Part shown: piece by piece, positions 29,317-37,238 of the stretch
Layout: each line of letters opens with the position of its first letter
Position numbering within the stretch: position 1 is the stretch's first letter
Assembly (NCBI GenBank): GCA_902783025.1
Contig: CACZPH010000115.1
Span: 1 to 39,040, forward strand
Length of the DNA stretch: 39,040 nucleotides
Source of the DNA: an uncultured Eubacteriales bacterium
GTDB taxonomy: Bacteria > Bacillota > Clostridia > Christensenellales > Pumilibacteraceae
Direction of reading: 5' to 3'
Position numbers and translations under genes: made by a program
Notes under the pieces: generated by a model
Database searches by the model: none
What the model saw: the letters and a program-made list of their open reading frames with translations, nothing else
What the model was told of the DNA's origin: nothing

Positions 29317-30507
29317 TTACTTGATGATAAACTCGCGTTTGCCTTCCTTAAGATCCCGCCATACCGGCGACATATTGCGAAGGTACCCGACTATTTCTTT
29401 TACCTTGTCGATTACGTAATCGACCTGCTCCGCCGTCGCCGTTTCGTCGAGCGTGAGCCGCAAACTCCCGTGCGCTATCTCGTGCGGTCTGCCGATAGCC
29501 AGCAAAACGTGCGACGGATCGAGCGATCCCGAAGTGCACGCCGAACCCGACGACGCCGCTATCCCTTGGTCGGAAAGCATGAGAAGCAGCGACTCGCCCT
29601 CTATGCCCTCGAAGCAAAAATGCACGTTCGAAAACAGCCGCTTTTCTTTCTCGCCGTTGAGGACCGAATGCGGGATCTCGCTTAAACCCGCGATCAGCCT
29701 GTCGCGAAGCGGAAGGACGCGCGCTCTGTTTTGCTCGAGATTCTTCGTCGCCTCTTCGATCGCGACGGCGGCGGAAATGATCCCCGGAAGGTTTTCGGTA
29801 CCCGCGCGGCGGCCCCTCTCCTGCGCTCCGCCTTCGATAAGACTGCTTAGCGGCATACCTTTCCGCACGTACAGCGCGCCCACGCCTTTGGGCCCGTGGA
29901 ACTTGTGCGCCGACAGAGAAAGATAGTCGATATTCTGCGCCTGTACGTCGATCTTTTCGTGTCCTACCGCCTGCACCGCGTCGGTAAACAGCGGCACGCC
30001 TCTCGCGCGGCAAACCGCGCCTATCTCCGCTATCGGCAAAACCGTTCCTATTTCGTTGTTGGCGTACATTACGGCGACTAAACACGTGCGCTCGTCGATC
30101 GCCGCCGCCACCTGCTCCGCCGTGACTAAGCCGGTAGACGAGACCGGAAGCAAAACTATCTCAAACCCGTCTTGTTTAAGCTTGTTTAGCGTGTGAAGCA
30201 CGGCGTGATGCTCGATAGCCGTCGAAATTATCTTGTTTTTCCCTTTTCGCTTACCCGCGCGCGCCGCGCTGATTATCGCTTGATTGTCCGACTCGCTGCC
30301 GCCCGAAGTAAAATATATTTCATTGGCTTTCGCTCCTATCGCCGCGGCGAATACCGCCCGCGCCTCTTCAAGCTTTTCTTTCGCCTTTTGTCCCGGCTCG
30401 TGCAAAGACGAAGGATTGGCGAAATCTTCGCAAAGCGCCTTCGCGTACGCCTCTATCGCCGCGCGGCTCGGCTTTGTTGTCGCCGCGTTGTCAAAATATA
30501 CTTGCAT
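29317..30507 (-). CDS. nifS: Cysteine desulfurase, NifS/IscS type
   Basis: This 396-residue PLP enzyme takes sulfur from cysteine to form a persulfide for iron-sulfur assembly. YFDNAATTKPS opens the fold, TSGGSESDNQAI binds the cofactor phosphate, LSAHKFHGPKGVGALYV holds the PLP lysine K202, and SSGSACTSGSLDPSHVL has the catalytic cysteine C324. The RRAGTEN motif is present. Length fits class I desulfurases. It leads an operon with nifU and has AAGGAGAAACG before ATG. The promoter is covered by an inverted repeat. Confidence 0.95.
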   Translation of the reverse strand: MQVYFDNAATTKPSRAAIEAYAKALCEDFANPSSLHEPGQKAKEKLEEARAVFAAAIGAKANEIYFTSGGSESDNQAIISAARAGKRKGKNKIISTAIEHHAVLHTLNKLKQDGFEIVLLPVSSTGLVTAEQVAAAIDERTCLVAVMYANNEIGTVLPIAEIGAVCRARGVPLFTDAVQAVGHEKIDVQAQNIDYLSLSAHKFHGPKGVGALYVRKGMPLSSLIEGGAQERGRRAGTENLPGIISAAVAIEEATKNLEQNRARVLPLRDRLIAGLSEIPHSVLNGEKEKRLFSNVHFCFEGIEGESLLLMLSDQGIAASSGSACTSGSLDPSHVLLAIGRPHEIAHGSLRLTLDETATAEQVDYVIDKVKEIVGYLRNMSPVWRDLKEGKREFIIK

Positions 30508-30543
30508 CGTTTCTCCTTGTGCGTTTAATTACCTACCTTTTTG

Positions 30544-30584
30544 GTGGGCAAATATATTGTAGCATTATTTGCCTACTTTGTCAA
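30544..30584 (-). promoter_or_regulatory. nifS-nifU promoter with overlapping operator
   Basis: On the minus strand TTGACA (30579-30584), 17 bases and TACAAT (30556-30561). The inverted repeat GTGGGCAAATA (30544-30554) and TATTTGCCTAC (30566-30576), with one mismatch and an 11-base gap, brackets the -10 box. A repressor here would block polymerase. An IscR-like Rrf2 factor is conceivable, but no such gene is in view and the site does not clearly match a known motif. Confidence 0.72.
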
Positions 30585-30624
30585 TAGGTTGATAGCGGTT
30601 TCGCAAATATTTTATTCTTTATTA

Positions 30625-30663
30625 TTACGCGCGTAAGACGGCGGGCAAAAAGCCGCCTTACGC
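30625..30663. repeat. Overlapping palindromes in the gap upstream of nifS
   Basis: TTACGCGCGTAA (30625-30636) is a perfect 12-bp palindrome. GCGTAAGACGGC (30631-30642) and GCCGCCTTACGC (30652-30663) form an 11-of-12 inverted repeat sharing bases with it. There is no T tail, so it is not a standard terminator. The rest of 30585-30838 holds only the terminator at 30761-30791. Confidence 0.6.
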
Positions 30664-30760
30664 GGCGTTCCGCGCGGCCAGCTTGCAAAGTTTTTCGCGG
30701 CAAACGTCCCTTTTGCTTACCTGTCGGCTGTTCGCCGTTTACTTTCTTTGCGCTCAAACA

Positions 30761-30791
30761 AAAACCGCGCCGTAAAATAACGGTGCGGTTT
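30761..30791 (-). terminator. Terminator of the small membrane protein gene
   Basis: On the minus strand AAACCGCACCGT pairs with ACGGCGCGGTTT, followed by TTGTTTG. It lies 48 bp after the stop codon. Confidence 0.85.
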
Positions 30792-30838
30792 CGTTTTTCT
30801 TTCTTTTTTGGCAAAAATCGCCTTGATTTATTTCGGTT

Positions 30839-31216
30839 TCAGTCCTTGTCGATCTCTTCCGCGTCGACTTCCTTTACCTTCTCTTCTTCCTTATCCTCGC
30901 CGCGTATCCTGCGAAAAAGCTTGTTGAGCGGATCGTCGAACAGCACGTGATAAACGGGGATCGTGAGGAAGAGCACCCACCACGGATGCCAGCCGTCTAT
31001 CGTAAATCCCAGCACGAGATACGCCGCGATGACTACGGCTTCGTACGTGAAGATTATCTTCGCTTCAAACAGCGCGTACGAAAGCGGAACAAACAAGAAC
31101 ACGAACAAAGTCCACGTCCAGCAACCCGTATAATAGCCGAGCAAAACGTACGCGATCGCCGAAATGAATCCGGAAACCGCCGCGAGCCTGCCCAGAAATT
31201 TTCTTTTCTTTTCCAT
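30839..31216 (-). CDS. Hypothetical small membrane protein
   Basis: This 125-residue protein has about four hydrophobic segments (LAAVSGFISAIAYVLLGYY, WTLFVFLFVPLSYALF, AVVIAAYLVLGFTI and WWVLFLTIPVYHVLF) followed by a strongly charged tail (RRIRGEDKEEEKVKEVDAEE). Aromatic residues are frequent at helix ends. I recognise no function. ATG follows AAGGAGAAAGACAC. It is a single-gene unit with its own promoter and terminator. Confidence 0.75.
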   Translation of the reverse strand: MEKKRKFLGRLAAVSGFISAIAYVLLGYYTGCWTWTLFVFLFVPLSYALFEAKIIFTYEAVVIAAYLVLGFTIDGWHPWWVLFLTIPVYHVLFDDPLNKLFRRIRGEDKEEEKVKEVDAEEIDKD

Positions 31217-31243
31217 GTGTCTTTCTCCTTGACGTTTTTACCC

Positions 31244-31272
31244 ATTTTACCACATACGAAAGCGTTTGTCAA
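31244..31272 (-). promoter_or_regulatory. Promoter of the small membrane protein gene
   Basis: On the minus strand TTGACA (31267-31272), 17 bases and TAAAAT (31244-31249). The 18 bases from the -10 into the spacer (31244-31261) are identical to those of the araC promoter at 13190-13207. Confidence 0.85.
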
Positions 31273-31289
31273 CGTCATTTCAAAATAAC

Positions 31290-31320
31290 AGGCGCAAAGC
31301 GTATTCGCCTTGCGCCTTTT
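31290..31320. terminator. Terminator after the carbohydrate-binding lipoprotein gene
   Basis: GGCGCAAAGCG and CGCCTTGCGCC pair with one mismatch. The T run is stronger on the plus strand, but it lies directly after the stop of the minus-strand gene. Confidence 0.65.
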
Positions 31321-31323
31321 CCG

Positions 31324-33105
31324 TCAGTTTACCGAAGCGGTTAATGAAGATTGAGTCCAGGTTTTGGTCGTGCCGCCGCTGAGCGTGTACGACGAGCCTA
31401 CGGAAAGACGGTCGGAAACTATCATAAGGTTGGTATAGCTCCTGCTGAGCGTAAAGGTTATGTCCGTGCCGCTTACCGAGTACGTGCCGGCGGCGAAAGT
31501 CACGGAAGACGAGGAAGACGAACTTCCCGGGCCCCCTCTGCCTCCTCTGCCGCCGAAGCCTCCGAATCCGCCCATGCCCATTCCTGCGGTCGAGCCGAAT
31601 ATAACGCACGGAACGGAAGCGTTTACGCTCGGGAAAGGTCCCGCGCAAACGAGCGTTCCGCCGCTTACCGTAATACTGCCGTCGGCGTCTATCGAAGCCA
31701 TGTTGCCGCTCGTATCGCTTACGCCGTCGCGGGTAATAACCACTCCGCCGGTCTGAACGTAATTGCCGTTACTATCCACGCCGTCCACGTCGCCCGATGG
31801 TACTGTAACGTCGAGGTATCCGCCGCTTACGGTAACGCAGGGCGTAACTCCGCTTATTTTCTTGGCGGCGTTTACTCCGTCGTCGGTAGAATATACGACG
31901 GTTTTACCGCCCGAAACGTCGATAAGAGTGCCCTCTAAGCCTTCGTGAGCGTTGACTACGTTTATCTCGCCGCCCGAAATATCGAGCTTATAGTCGGCGT
32001 GAATGCCGTCGTCGCCGCTCTGAACAGTCAGCGCGCCGCCGCTTATCTTGACGTTGCCCGCGCCCTTGGAGCCGTTTTCCAAAGTCGCGCCGTAGTCGGC
32101 GTGGATAGCGTCGTCCTTTGCCTTTACGGAAATCGTGCCCGAGGCGATATTGATCTCGTTGTTCGCCTTGATCCCTTTGTACGAATCTCCGTCCGCCTTA
32201 GTCGTATAAGTCGAATACGTATTAGTGTAAATATACGCGCAAACGTCGCCGACTTCCTCGCCCTCGCTCGCCGCTCCTATATTTACGTCGTAAGCCGCGT
32301 CGATGCCGTCGCAAGCCGCGTAAATATCGAGATTACCGCCGTAAATATCCACGCTGCCGCGCTGAACGCCCTTGCTGCTTATATCCGTCGATTCGGTCTT
32401 GATACCGTCGCCGGCGGTCGAAATAAGCGTTATTTCCCCGCTCTCTATCTTGACGCCGTCGTTACCCTTGACGGCGTTATTTACCGCCGAAACCTTGATA
32501 GTGACGTTTTTGATCGTGAGATCGTCCGAAGAGTGAATGCCGTTGTTATAATTGCCGCTCACTACGAGCGTGCCTTTGCCCTTGACGGTAAGATCGCACT
32601 TGGAGTAGATCGCCGCCTCGCCCTGTTCTTCGGAGTCGACCGTTTTTGTCTTGCGCGAATCGGTAATAACGTTATACGTGTCGCTTTTTGCCGTGATCTT
32701 TACCTTGTCCGCGAGAGAAGCGAATATCGGCGAATTTGTCGAAGAAGTTATCTCGACTCCCGCAAGCTCCAGTTCGATCTCGTCCTCGTCGGTCGCCTCT
32801 ATCACGATATTGCCGTCAAGCACGCCCGAAAGCGTATAAACGCCCGCCTTGGTAAACGTGTACGTGCTTCCGCTCACCGCAAACCCGTTTTCCACGTCGC
32901 TGACTACGGTAAAGTCGCCGTTTATTTCTTCGTAATTGTCCTCAACGCCCGCCGCCGCGCTGCCGCTTACGTCGGTAACCGTTACGCCCGCGGCAGTCTC
33001 GTTGTAGGTCATATCCTCCGCAGATCCCGGAAGACCGATCGCGTTGCATCCGCTAAGCGCAACGCAAAGCGCCGCCGTAATAAATAATCTGCCTGATTTT
33101 TTCAT
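31324..33105 (-). CDS. Cthe_2159-like carbohydrate-binding lipoprotein (DUF4353 type)
   Basis: This 593-residue protein has a signal peptide with lipobox LSGC (cysteine about 20). Residues about 60-470 are a beta-helix of short rungs such as GKGTLVVSGNYNNGIHSSDDL, VKGNDGVKIESGEIT and DGIHADYKLDISGGEI, with many Asp-Asp/Gly calcium-type turns. This fits the Cthe_2159 family, whose founding member binds cellulose and acidic pectin-type glycans. A Gly-Met-Phe-Arg-rich stretch followed by a run of serines (about 505-545) links to a C-terminal beta domain. ATG follows GAAAGGAGGGCGAACATC. Binding specificity is not readable; rhamnosidase and sialidase neighbours fit glycan use. Confidence 0.85.
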   Translation of the reverse strand: MKKSGRLFITAALCVALSGCNAIGLPGSAEDMTYNETAAGVTVTDVSGSAAAGVEDNYEEINGDFTVVSDVENGFAVSGSTYTFTKAGVYTLSGVLDGNIVIEATDEDEIELELAGVEITSSTNSPIFASLADKVKITAKSDTYNVITDSRKTKTVDSEEQGEAAIYSKCDLTVKGKGTLVVSGNYNNGIHSSDDLTIKNVTIKVSAVNNAVKGNDGVKIESGEITLISTAGDGIKTESTDISSKGVQRGSVDIYGGNLDIYAACDGIDAAYDVNIGAASEGEEVGDVCAYIYTNTYSTYTTKADGDSYKGIKANNEINIASGTISVKAKDDAIHADYGATLENGSKGAGNVKISGGALTVQSGDDGIHADYKLDISGGEINVVNAHEGLEGTLIDVSGGKTVVYSTDDGVNAAKKISGVTPCVTVSGGYLDVTVPSGDVDGVDSNGNYVQTGGVVITRDGVSDTSGNMASIDADGSITVSGGTLVCAGPFPSVNASVPCVIFGSTAGMGMGGFGGFGGRGGRGGPGSSSSSSSVTFAAGTYSVSGTDITFTLSRSYTNLMIVSDRLSVGSSYTLSGGTTKTWTQSSLTASVN

Positions 33106-33353
33106 GATGTTCGCCCTCCTTTCGTGACGGTAACTAAAGTATATACCGCGTGCGTAAAAAAAATATTACGAAAAAGGAAAAATTTCGTGTCGTATTCGTT
33201 CACTTCGTTTTCACAATTTTCATTTTGCCGACAAAATATACACTTTTCGCGTTGCGTTTATTATTTCACAAAACTCTTCTCGATCCGCAAACCTTGCAAG
33301 ACGAAAACTTTATCAACGCGACTCAAATATTATTTTTTCGTCGCGTTTTTAGA

Positions 33354-33382
33354 TTGCAAACCCGCGCGAAATCCGCTATAAT
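33354..33382 (+). promoter_or_regulatory. Promoter of the sialidase-like gene
   Basis: TTGCAA (33354-33359), 17 bases and TATAAT (33377-33382). The rest of the 33106-33353 gap holds no recognised gene or RNA. Confidence 0.8.
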
Positions 33383-33406
33383 AAAAAAAGAAAATTCCCA
33401 AAACAA

Positions 33407-33416
33407 GGGGGGGGGG
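33407..33416 (+). promoter_or_regulatory. Ribosome binding site made of ten consecutive G
   Basis: Ten Gs end six bases before the ATG at 33423. The run replaces a normal AGGAGG and is the only Shine-Dalgarno-like sequence. Homopolymers of this length are prone to slippage, which would change spacing and so translation rate. Confidence 0.75.
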
Positions 33417-33422
33417 AAAACC

Positions 33423-34469
33423 ATGATACGAAAAATCACCGTCAGCCGGGACGAGAGCGTTTACGAGGCGTGGCCGGACGTCACGATGACCCGGAGCGGA
33501 AAACTTATCGCGGTCTTTACCGAATGCGAACACCACCTCGACCGCGACAAATCCCGTCTCGTGCTCAAAGAAAGCCGGGACAAAGGCGAAACGTGGGGCG
33601 AAAAGATATATTTTACGCCTTTGGCGGAGAAAAAACCGGGCGAAACCTTTTGCTATTATAATTGCGCGCGCGTGGGAACGCTCGGCGGCGACAGGGTTTA
33701 CGTGCTGTGCGACAGGATCGTAGGCGACGAACACAACGCCGCCGAAATATATCTGTGGATCTCCCGCGACGACGGAAAAACGTGGGACGAGCCTCTTAAG
33801 GTTCCTCTTTGCGGCATCGTTCCGGACAAGATCACCGAGCTTAAGAGCGGCAGAATAATAGTCGCCGCGCACTTTCGCGGCAAAAGCGGCAAGCTCGTTG
33901 AGCGCCTCGTCTATTCCGACGACGGCATGAAGTCGTGGTCGGAGCCCGTTGTCGTCGCCGACGACCCGAGATACAACCTCTGCGAAGTTTCGATCTTGCC
34001 TTGCGAAAACGTGCTCGTGGCTTTCCTGCGCGAAAACTCGAATATGGGCTGTCCTATACTCAAGACTTTTTCTTACGACGAGGGCAAGACCTGGAGCGAG
34101 CTGTACCCCACCTCTATGGACAGCGGACACAGACCCGTTTCGGGATTTTTGCGCGACGGCGGCGTAATGGTGACTTACCGTTATATCCCGCGCGGAACGC
34201 AAAACGTCTTCGCCGCGTTCTTCGACAAAACGGCGCTTACGGCGAAAGACCGCAAAGATCAGCGCGTTCGCATAATGCCGCTCGACTACGACCGCAATCC
34301 CTCGCCGGACTTGGGTTATACGGGCTGGGTGCAGTTTGACGACGGCGAAATACTGGTCGTAAACTACATCAAGGACGACGCGGACAAAGCCTTTATACGC
34401 GCGTATAAATTTAAGCGGGAAGACGTCGTTTTGCCCGTAACGGAACGCACTACCCGCAACGTATTCTGA
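33423..34469 (+). CDS. Sialidase-like (BNR/Asp-box) glycosidase
   Basis: This 348-residue protein is a probable six-bladed beta-propeller of the sialidase superfamily. Asp-box repeats are SRDKGETW, SRDDGKTW, SDDGMKSW and SYDEGKTW. Possible catalytic elements include a near N-terminal DVTMTRSGKLIAVFTE and later arginines, but the sialidase arginine triad cannot be confirmed, so exo-sialidase activity is not certain. There is no signal peptide, implying a cytoplasmic or non-classically exported protein. I chose ATG 33423, after the G10 tract and promoter; the upstream open frame has no family sequence. Confidence 0.82.
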   Translation: MIRKITVSRDESVYEAWPDVTMTRSGKLIAVFTECEHHLDRDKSRLVLKESRDKGETWGEKIYFTPLAEKKPGETFCYYNCARVGTLGGDRVYVLCDRIVGDEHNAAEIYLWISRDDGKTWDEPLKVPLCGIVPDKITELKSGRIIVAAHFRGKSGKLVERLVYSDDGMKSWSEPVVVADDPRYNLCEVSILPCENVLVAFLRENSNMGCPILKTFSYDEGKTWSELYPTSMDSGHRPVSGFLRDGGVMVTYRYIPRGTQNVFAAFFDKTALTAKDRKDQRVRIMPLDYDRNPSPDLGYTGWVQFDDGEILVVNYIKDDADKAFIRAYKFKREDVVLPVTERTTRNVF

Positions 34470-34620
34470 CGTTTGCCTTCAGGCGCCTTATAGCCGCCGT
34501 TTGCAACCTATAAGCAAAATAATGACGATCCGTCAACGCGCGACAACAACGGGCCGCAAGAACATTGATAAATAGTCTGCCGCCCGTTAAAACACAACGA
34601 AAAGGAAAAACCCAAAGAAA

Positions 34621-34648
34621 AGGAACGGCGTTTCGCCGTTCCTTTTTT
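34621..34648. terminator. Terminator between the sialidase-like and GH78 genes
   Basis: AGGAACGGCG and CGCCGTTCCT form a perfect 10-bp stem with a three-base loop, followed by TTTTTG; it can act in both directions. The remaining 34470-34706 DNA shows nothing else. Confidence 0.9.
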
Positions 34649-34706
34649 GTTTCGTTTTTCGCAAGTTTCTGCGCGATTATTTTGATAAAGGTTTCGATTT
34701 TCTTGC

Positions 34707-36887
34707 TTATGCTTTTCGGCTAAAGGCGTACTTACCGGCGGTTACGCTTATCGGCTCTTCGCCGGGAAGAATTATCTCGGCGCTCGCTCCCTTGGGTACG
34801 GTAAACTCGTACTTTATCTCGCCGTTTTCCCTTACGTAACTTGATTCGATAAGCCCGCGCGGACTGATAAGAGAAGCGTTTACCCGATTGAGTTCGGGGT
34901 GCGGGGCGGGGCAAAGCCGGATCTTTTTGAAGCCCGGCGCGCTAAAGTCGATACCCGCTATACGACGGTAATAGAATTCCATAGCCGCGCCGAAAGCGTA
35001 ATGATTGTAGCTGTTCATGCCGTCGGGATTGGGCGTGCCGTCGGGAAGGAGCGAATCCCACCGCTCCCATATAGTCGTCGCGCCTTGGTCGACTTCGTAC
35101 AGCCAGCCGGGTATGCCGTCCACGGTAAGCACCTTATGCGCCGTCTCGGTATAGCCGTTGTCGGCGAGCGCGAACAGCAAATACGCCGTTCCGATAAAGC
35201 CCGTAGTCGGGTGGTGTTTGCGGCGGACTACTTCGTCGTTGAGCGTCCTTGCTATGCGGGCGCGGAACTTCTCCTCCGCGAGATCGAACGCCAGCGCGAT
35301 AACGTGCGCCGTGATCGTCTCGACCGCGAGTTTCCCGTTGGGCGTAAAGTATTCGTTGCGGATAGTCCGGATAAGTTCTTTTCTTCTCGCGGCAAACTTC
35401 TTCGCGTCGGCGGATTTGCCGAGGACTTTAGCCGCTTTGGCGGTAACGTCCAGACAATGCGCGTAAAAAGCGCTCGCAAGATACTTATGCTCGGTATATC
35501 CGCGCGGACCGTTGTAGACGTAAGGCGGGTTGTCGAGCGCGAGCCAGTCGCCGTACTGATGTCCTACGGCGCAAAGCCCGTCCACGGTCGAGTTTTCGAG
35601 CGCGCCGAGGTACTTACACATAGCCTCGTAATTGTCGCTCAAAAAGGATTTGTCGCCGTAAAACGAGTACAGTTTGTACGGCACCATTACCATAGCGTCG
35701 CACCACATACAGTCGGTGTGCTTGCTGTTGAGGCTCTCCCAGTTTATATGTTTGCCTTCGGCGCTGAAAACGTCCGGCACAATATGCGGTATTTTGCCGT
35801 CGGGCGCTTGGTCGGCGCGCATATCGCGCAGCCACTTCTTAAAGAACTTCCTTACGTCGAAGTTGTACGCCGCCGTCATGCAAAAAGCGTTTGCGTCGCC
35901 GGTCCAGCCGAGTCTTTCGTCGCGCTGCGGACAGTCCGTAGGCACGTCGAGATAGTTGTCGCGCTGACTCCACACAACGTTGGTAAGAAACCTGTTTACG
36001 CGCGCGTTGTCCGTTTCTATCTTGCCCGTGCGCTTAAGAGCCGTGTGTCTGACTACGGCGGTAAGCGCGTTTTCGCTTATATCCGCCCCCTCTACCGCAA
36101 CGTAGCGGAAGCCGTGGAAAGTAAACTTGGGCGTTATCGTTTCGCCGCCGCGCACGGTAAACGTATCCGTCGCCTTTGCCGAGCGAAGATTGGCGGTGTA
36201 AAGGTTGCCGCCCACGAGGATCTCGGCAAACCGCAGCGTGAGCGTGCCGCTAAACGCCACGGGGACCTTGAGTTCCACTACGCCGGTAAGGTTTTGCCCG
36301 AAGTCGAAAACCTGCTCGCCCGCGGGCGTGAGTAATTTTTGTTTCACCTTGAGTTTTTCGATGTTTTTCACAAGCTCGCATTGTTGCGCCGTGAGTTTGC
36401 TCTCGTCAAACTCCACCTTTTCGCAATCGAGCGGGCTTTGCGGCGCGGTAAGATCCCACGTCTCGCCGTCGTAAATGCCCGACGAGCGGATAAAGCTCTC
36501 TCTCGCGCTCCACGTTTCGTCCGTCTTTATCTCTCTGCCGCCCACGGTAAGCGTCGCCGCGACGGCGGTCTTGTCGCCGTAAATAACGCGATTGTCGCCC
36601 ACAAGCCCGCTGCGATACCAGCCGCCCGCGACGGTAAACGTTATTTCGTTTTCGCCGTCCTCGATAAGGCGCGACACGTCGTAAGTCTGGTACTGCAAAA
36701 TATGCGCGTAGCTCGTCCAGCCCGGAGTCATAAAGGCGTCGCCGACCTTCCTGCCGTTTATTTCGGCTTCGTAAACGCCGAGCGCCGTCGCGACGAGCAC
36801 GGCTTTTTCGCCTTTTTTCGCCTCGAATTTCCTGCTAAGGCAAAAAACGTCCGATCTTTGCTTTGTTCCTATAAATTTCCCAAGCAT
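34707..36887 (-). CDS. Alpha-L-rhamnosidase, GH78
   Basis: This 726-residue hydrolase releases terminal L-rhamnose. N-terminal beta domains (about 1-280) include the rhamnosidase concanavalin-like part GVYEAEINGRKVGDAFMTPGWT. The catalytic (alpha/alpha)6 barrel holds PTDCPQRDERLGWTGDANAF (318-331 region, with acid candidate E324) and YEVDQGATTIWERWDS (base candidate E608). A C-terminal beta domain follows. At 726 residues it lacks an extra N-terminal domain found in 900-residue members. No signal peptide, so it likely acts on imported oligosaccharides. ATG follows AAGGAGACGGAAAC. Confidence 0.93.
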   Translation of the reverse strand: MLGKFIGTKQRSDVFCLSRKFEAKKGEKAVLVATALGVYEAEINGRKVGDAFMTPGWTSYAHILQYQTYDVSRLIEDGENEITFTVAGGWYRSGLVGDNRVIYGDKTAVAATLTVGGREIKTDETWSARESFIRSSGIYDGETWDLTAPQSPLDCEKVEFDESKLTAQQCELVKNIEKLKVKQKLLTPAGEQVFDFGQNLTGVVELKVPVAFSGTLTLRFAEILVGGNLYTANLRSAKATDTFTVRGGETITPKFTFHGFRYVAVEGADISENALTAVVRHTALKRTGKIETDNARVNRFLTNVVWSQRDNYLDVPTDCPQRDERLGWTGDANAFCMTAAYNFDVRKFFKKWLRDMRADQAPDGKIPHIVPDVFSAEGKHINWESLNSKHTDCMWCDAMVMVPYKLYSFYGDKSFLSDNYEAMCKYLGALENSTVDGLCAVGHQYGDWLALDNPPYVYNGPRGYTEHKYLASAFYAHCLDVTAKAAKVLGKSADAKKFAARRKELIRTIRNEYFTPNGKLAVETITAHVIALAFDLAEEKFRARIARTLNDEVVRRKHHPTTGFIGTAYLLFALADNGYTETAHKVLTVDGIPGWLYEVDQGATTIWERWDSLLPDGTPNPDGMNSYNHYAFGAAMEFYYRRIAGIDFSAPGFKKIRLCPAPHPELNRVNASLISPRGLIESSYVRENGEIKYEFTVPKGASAEIILPGEEPISVTAGKYAFSRKA

Positions 36888-36919
36888 GTTTCCGTCTCCT
36901 TATTTTTTTCGTCGTTTAT

Positions 36920-36948
36920 ATTATCTCACACGCCGCGCGAAAACGCAA
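36920..36948 (-). promoter_or_regulatory. Promoter of the GH78 gene
   Basis: On the minus strand TTGCGT (36943-36948), 17 bases and GATAAT (36920-36925). Confidence 0.65.
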
Positions 36949-37031
36949 CGATTTTTGAGCAAAAAAGTCCGCTGATCGGAATTTTGACTAATGCGCGAAT
37001 TTTTTTTCATCGTCTTTTCACCGAAAAGCCG

Positions 37032-37061
37032 TTGACATCCGTCCGGCGCGTACCGTATTAT
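37032..37061 (+). promoter_or_regulatory. Promoter of a small transcription unit
   Basis: TTGACA (37032-37037), 18 bases and TATTAT (37056-37061). It points at a 29-codon ORF and a terminator, with no larger gene on this strand. Confidence 0.75.
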
Positions 37062-37080
37062 TTTTTCGGATGGATATAAA

Positions 37081-37170
37081 ATGAAAATTCAAGCGGTAAT
37101 ATTCCGGAAAGACGGCTTACGGAAATGCCCGCGCTGCCGCCAGCCCAAAAGCAAGTTCAATCCCGCGTAA
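37081..37170 (+). CDS. Possible small protein with a CPRC motif
   Basis: This 29-codon ORF encodes a very basic peptide with KCPRCRQPK, half of a zinc-ribbon knuckle. It lies between a good promoter and a terminator, so the unit is about 170 nt long. The ribosome binding site is weak (GGATGGATATAAA), so the transcript could equally be a small RNA. I know no named family for it. Confidence 0.45.
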   Translation: MKIQAVIFRKDGLRKCPRCRQPKSKFNPA

Positions 37171-37200
37171 AACTCAATACGTATGCGCTAAAACGAAAAA

Positions 37201-37237
37201 AAGGACCGTCGGAATCCCGATAGTCCTTTTCTTTTTT
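37201..37237. terminator. Terminator of the small unit, shared with the acyltransferase gene
   Basis: AAGGAC and GTCCTT flank a second stem (TCGG/CCGA), followed by TTCTTTTTTTC on the plus strand. It lies between the convergent small ORF and the PlsC-like gene. Confidence 0.78.
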
Positions 37238-37238
37238 T

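Noticed and set aside
30581..30814. 77-codon ORF in the nifS upstream gap
   Set aside because: It runs across a terminator and palindromes, has no ribosome binding site and reads as random basic sequence.
31945..33087. 380-codon open frame opposite the beta-helix lipoprotein
   Set aside because: The minus strand encodes a signal peptide and regular rungs; the plus frame is Arg/Val-rich shadow.
33150..33422. Longer N-terminus of the sialidase-like protein
   Set aside because: The open stretch includes the promoter TTGCAA-17-TATAAT and encodes no family-like residues; ATG 33423 has the G tract at correct spacing.
34899..36335. 478-codon open frame opposite the GH78 gene
   Set aside because: It is a GC-driven antisense shadow; the GH78 frame has full family motifs.
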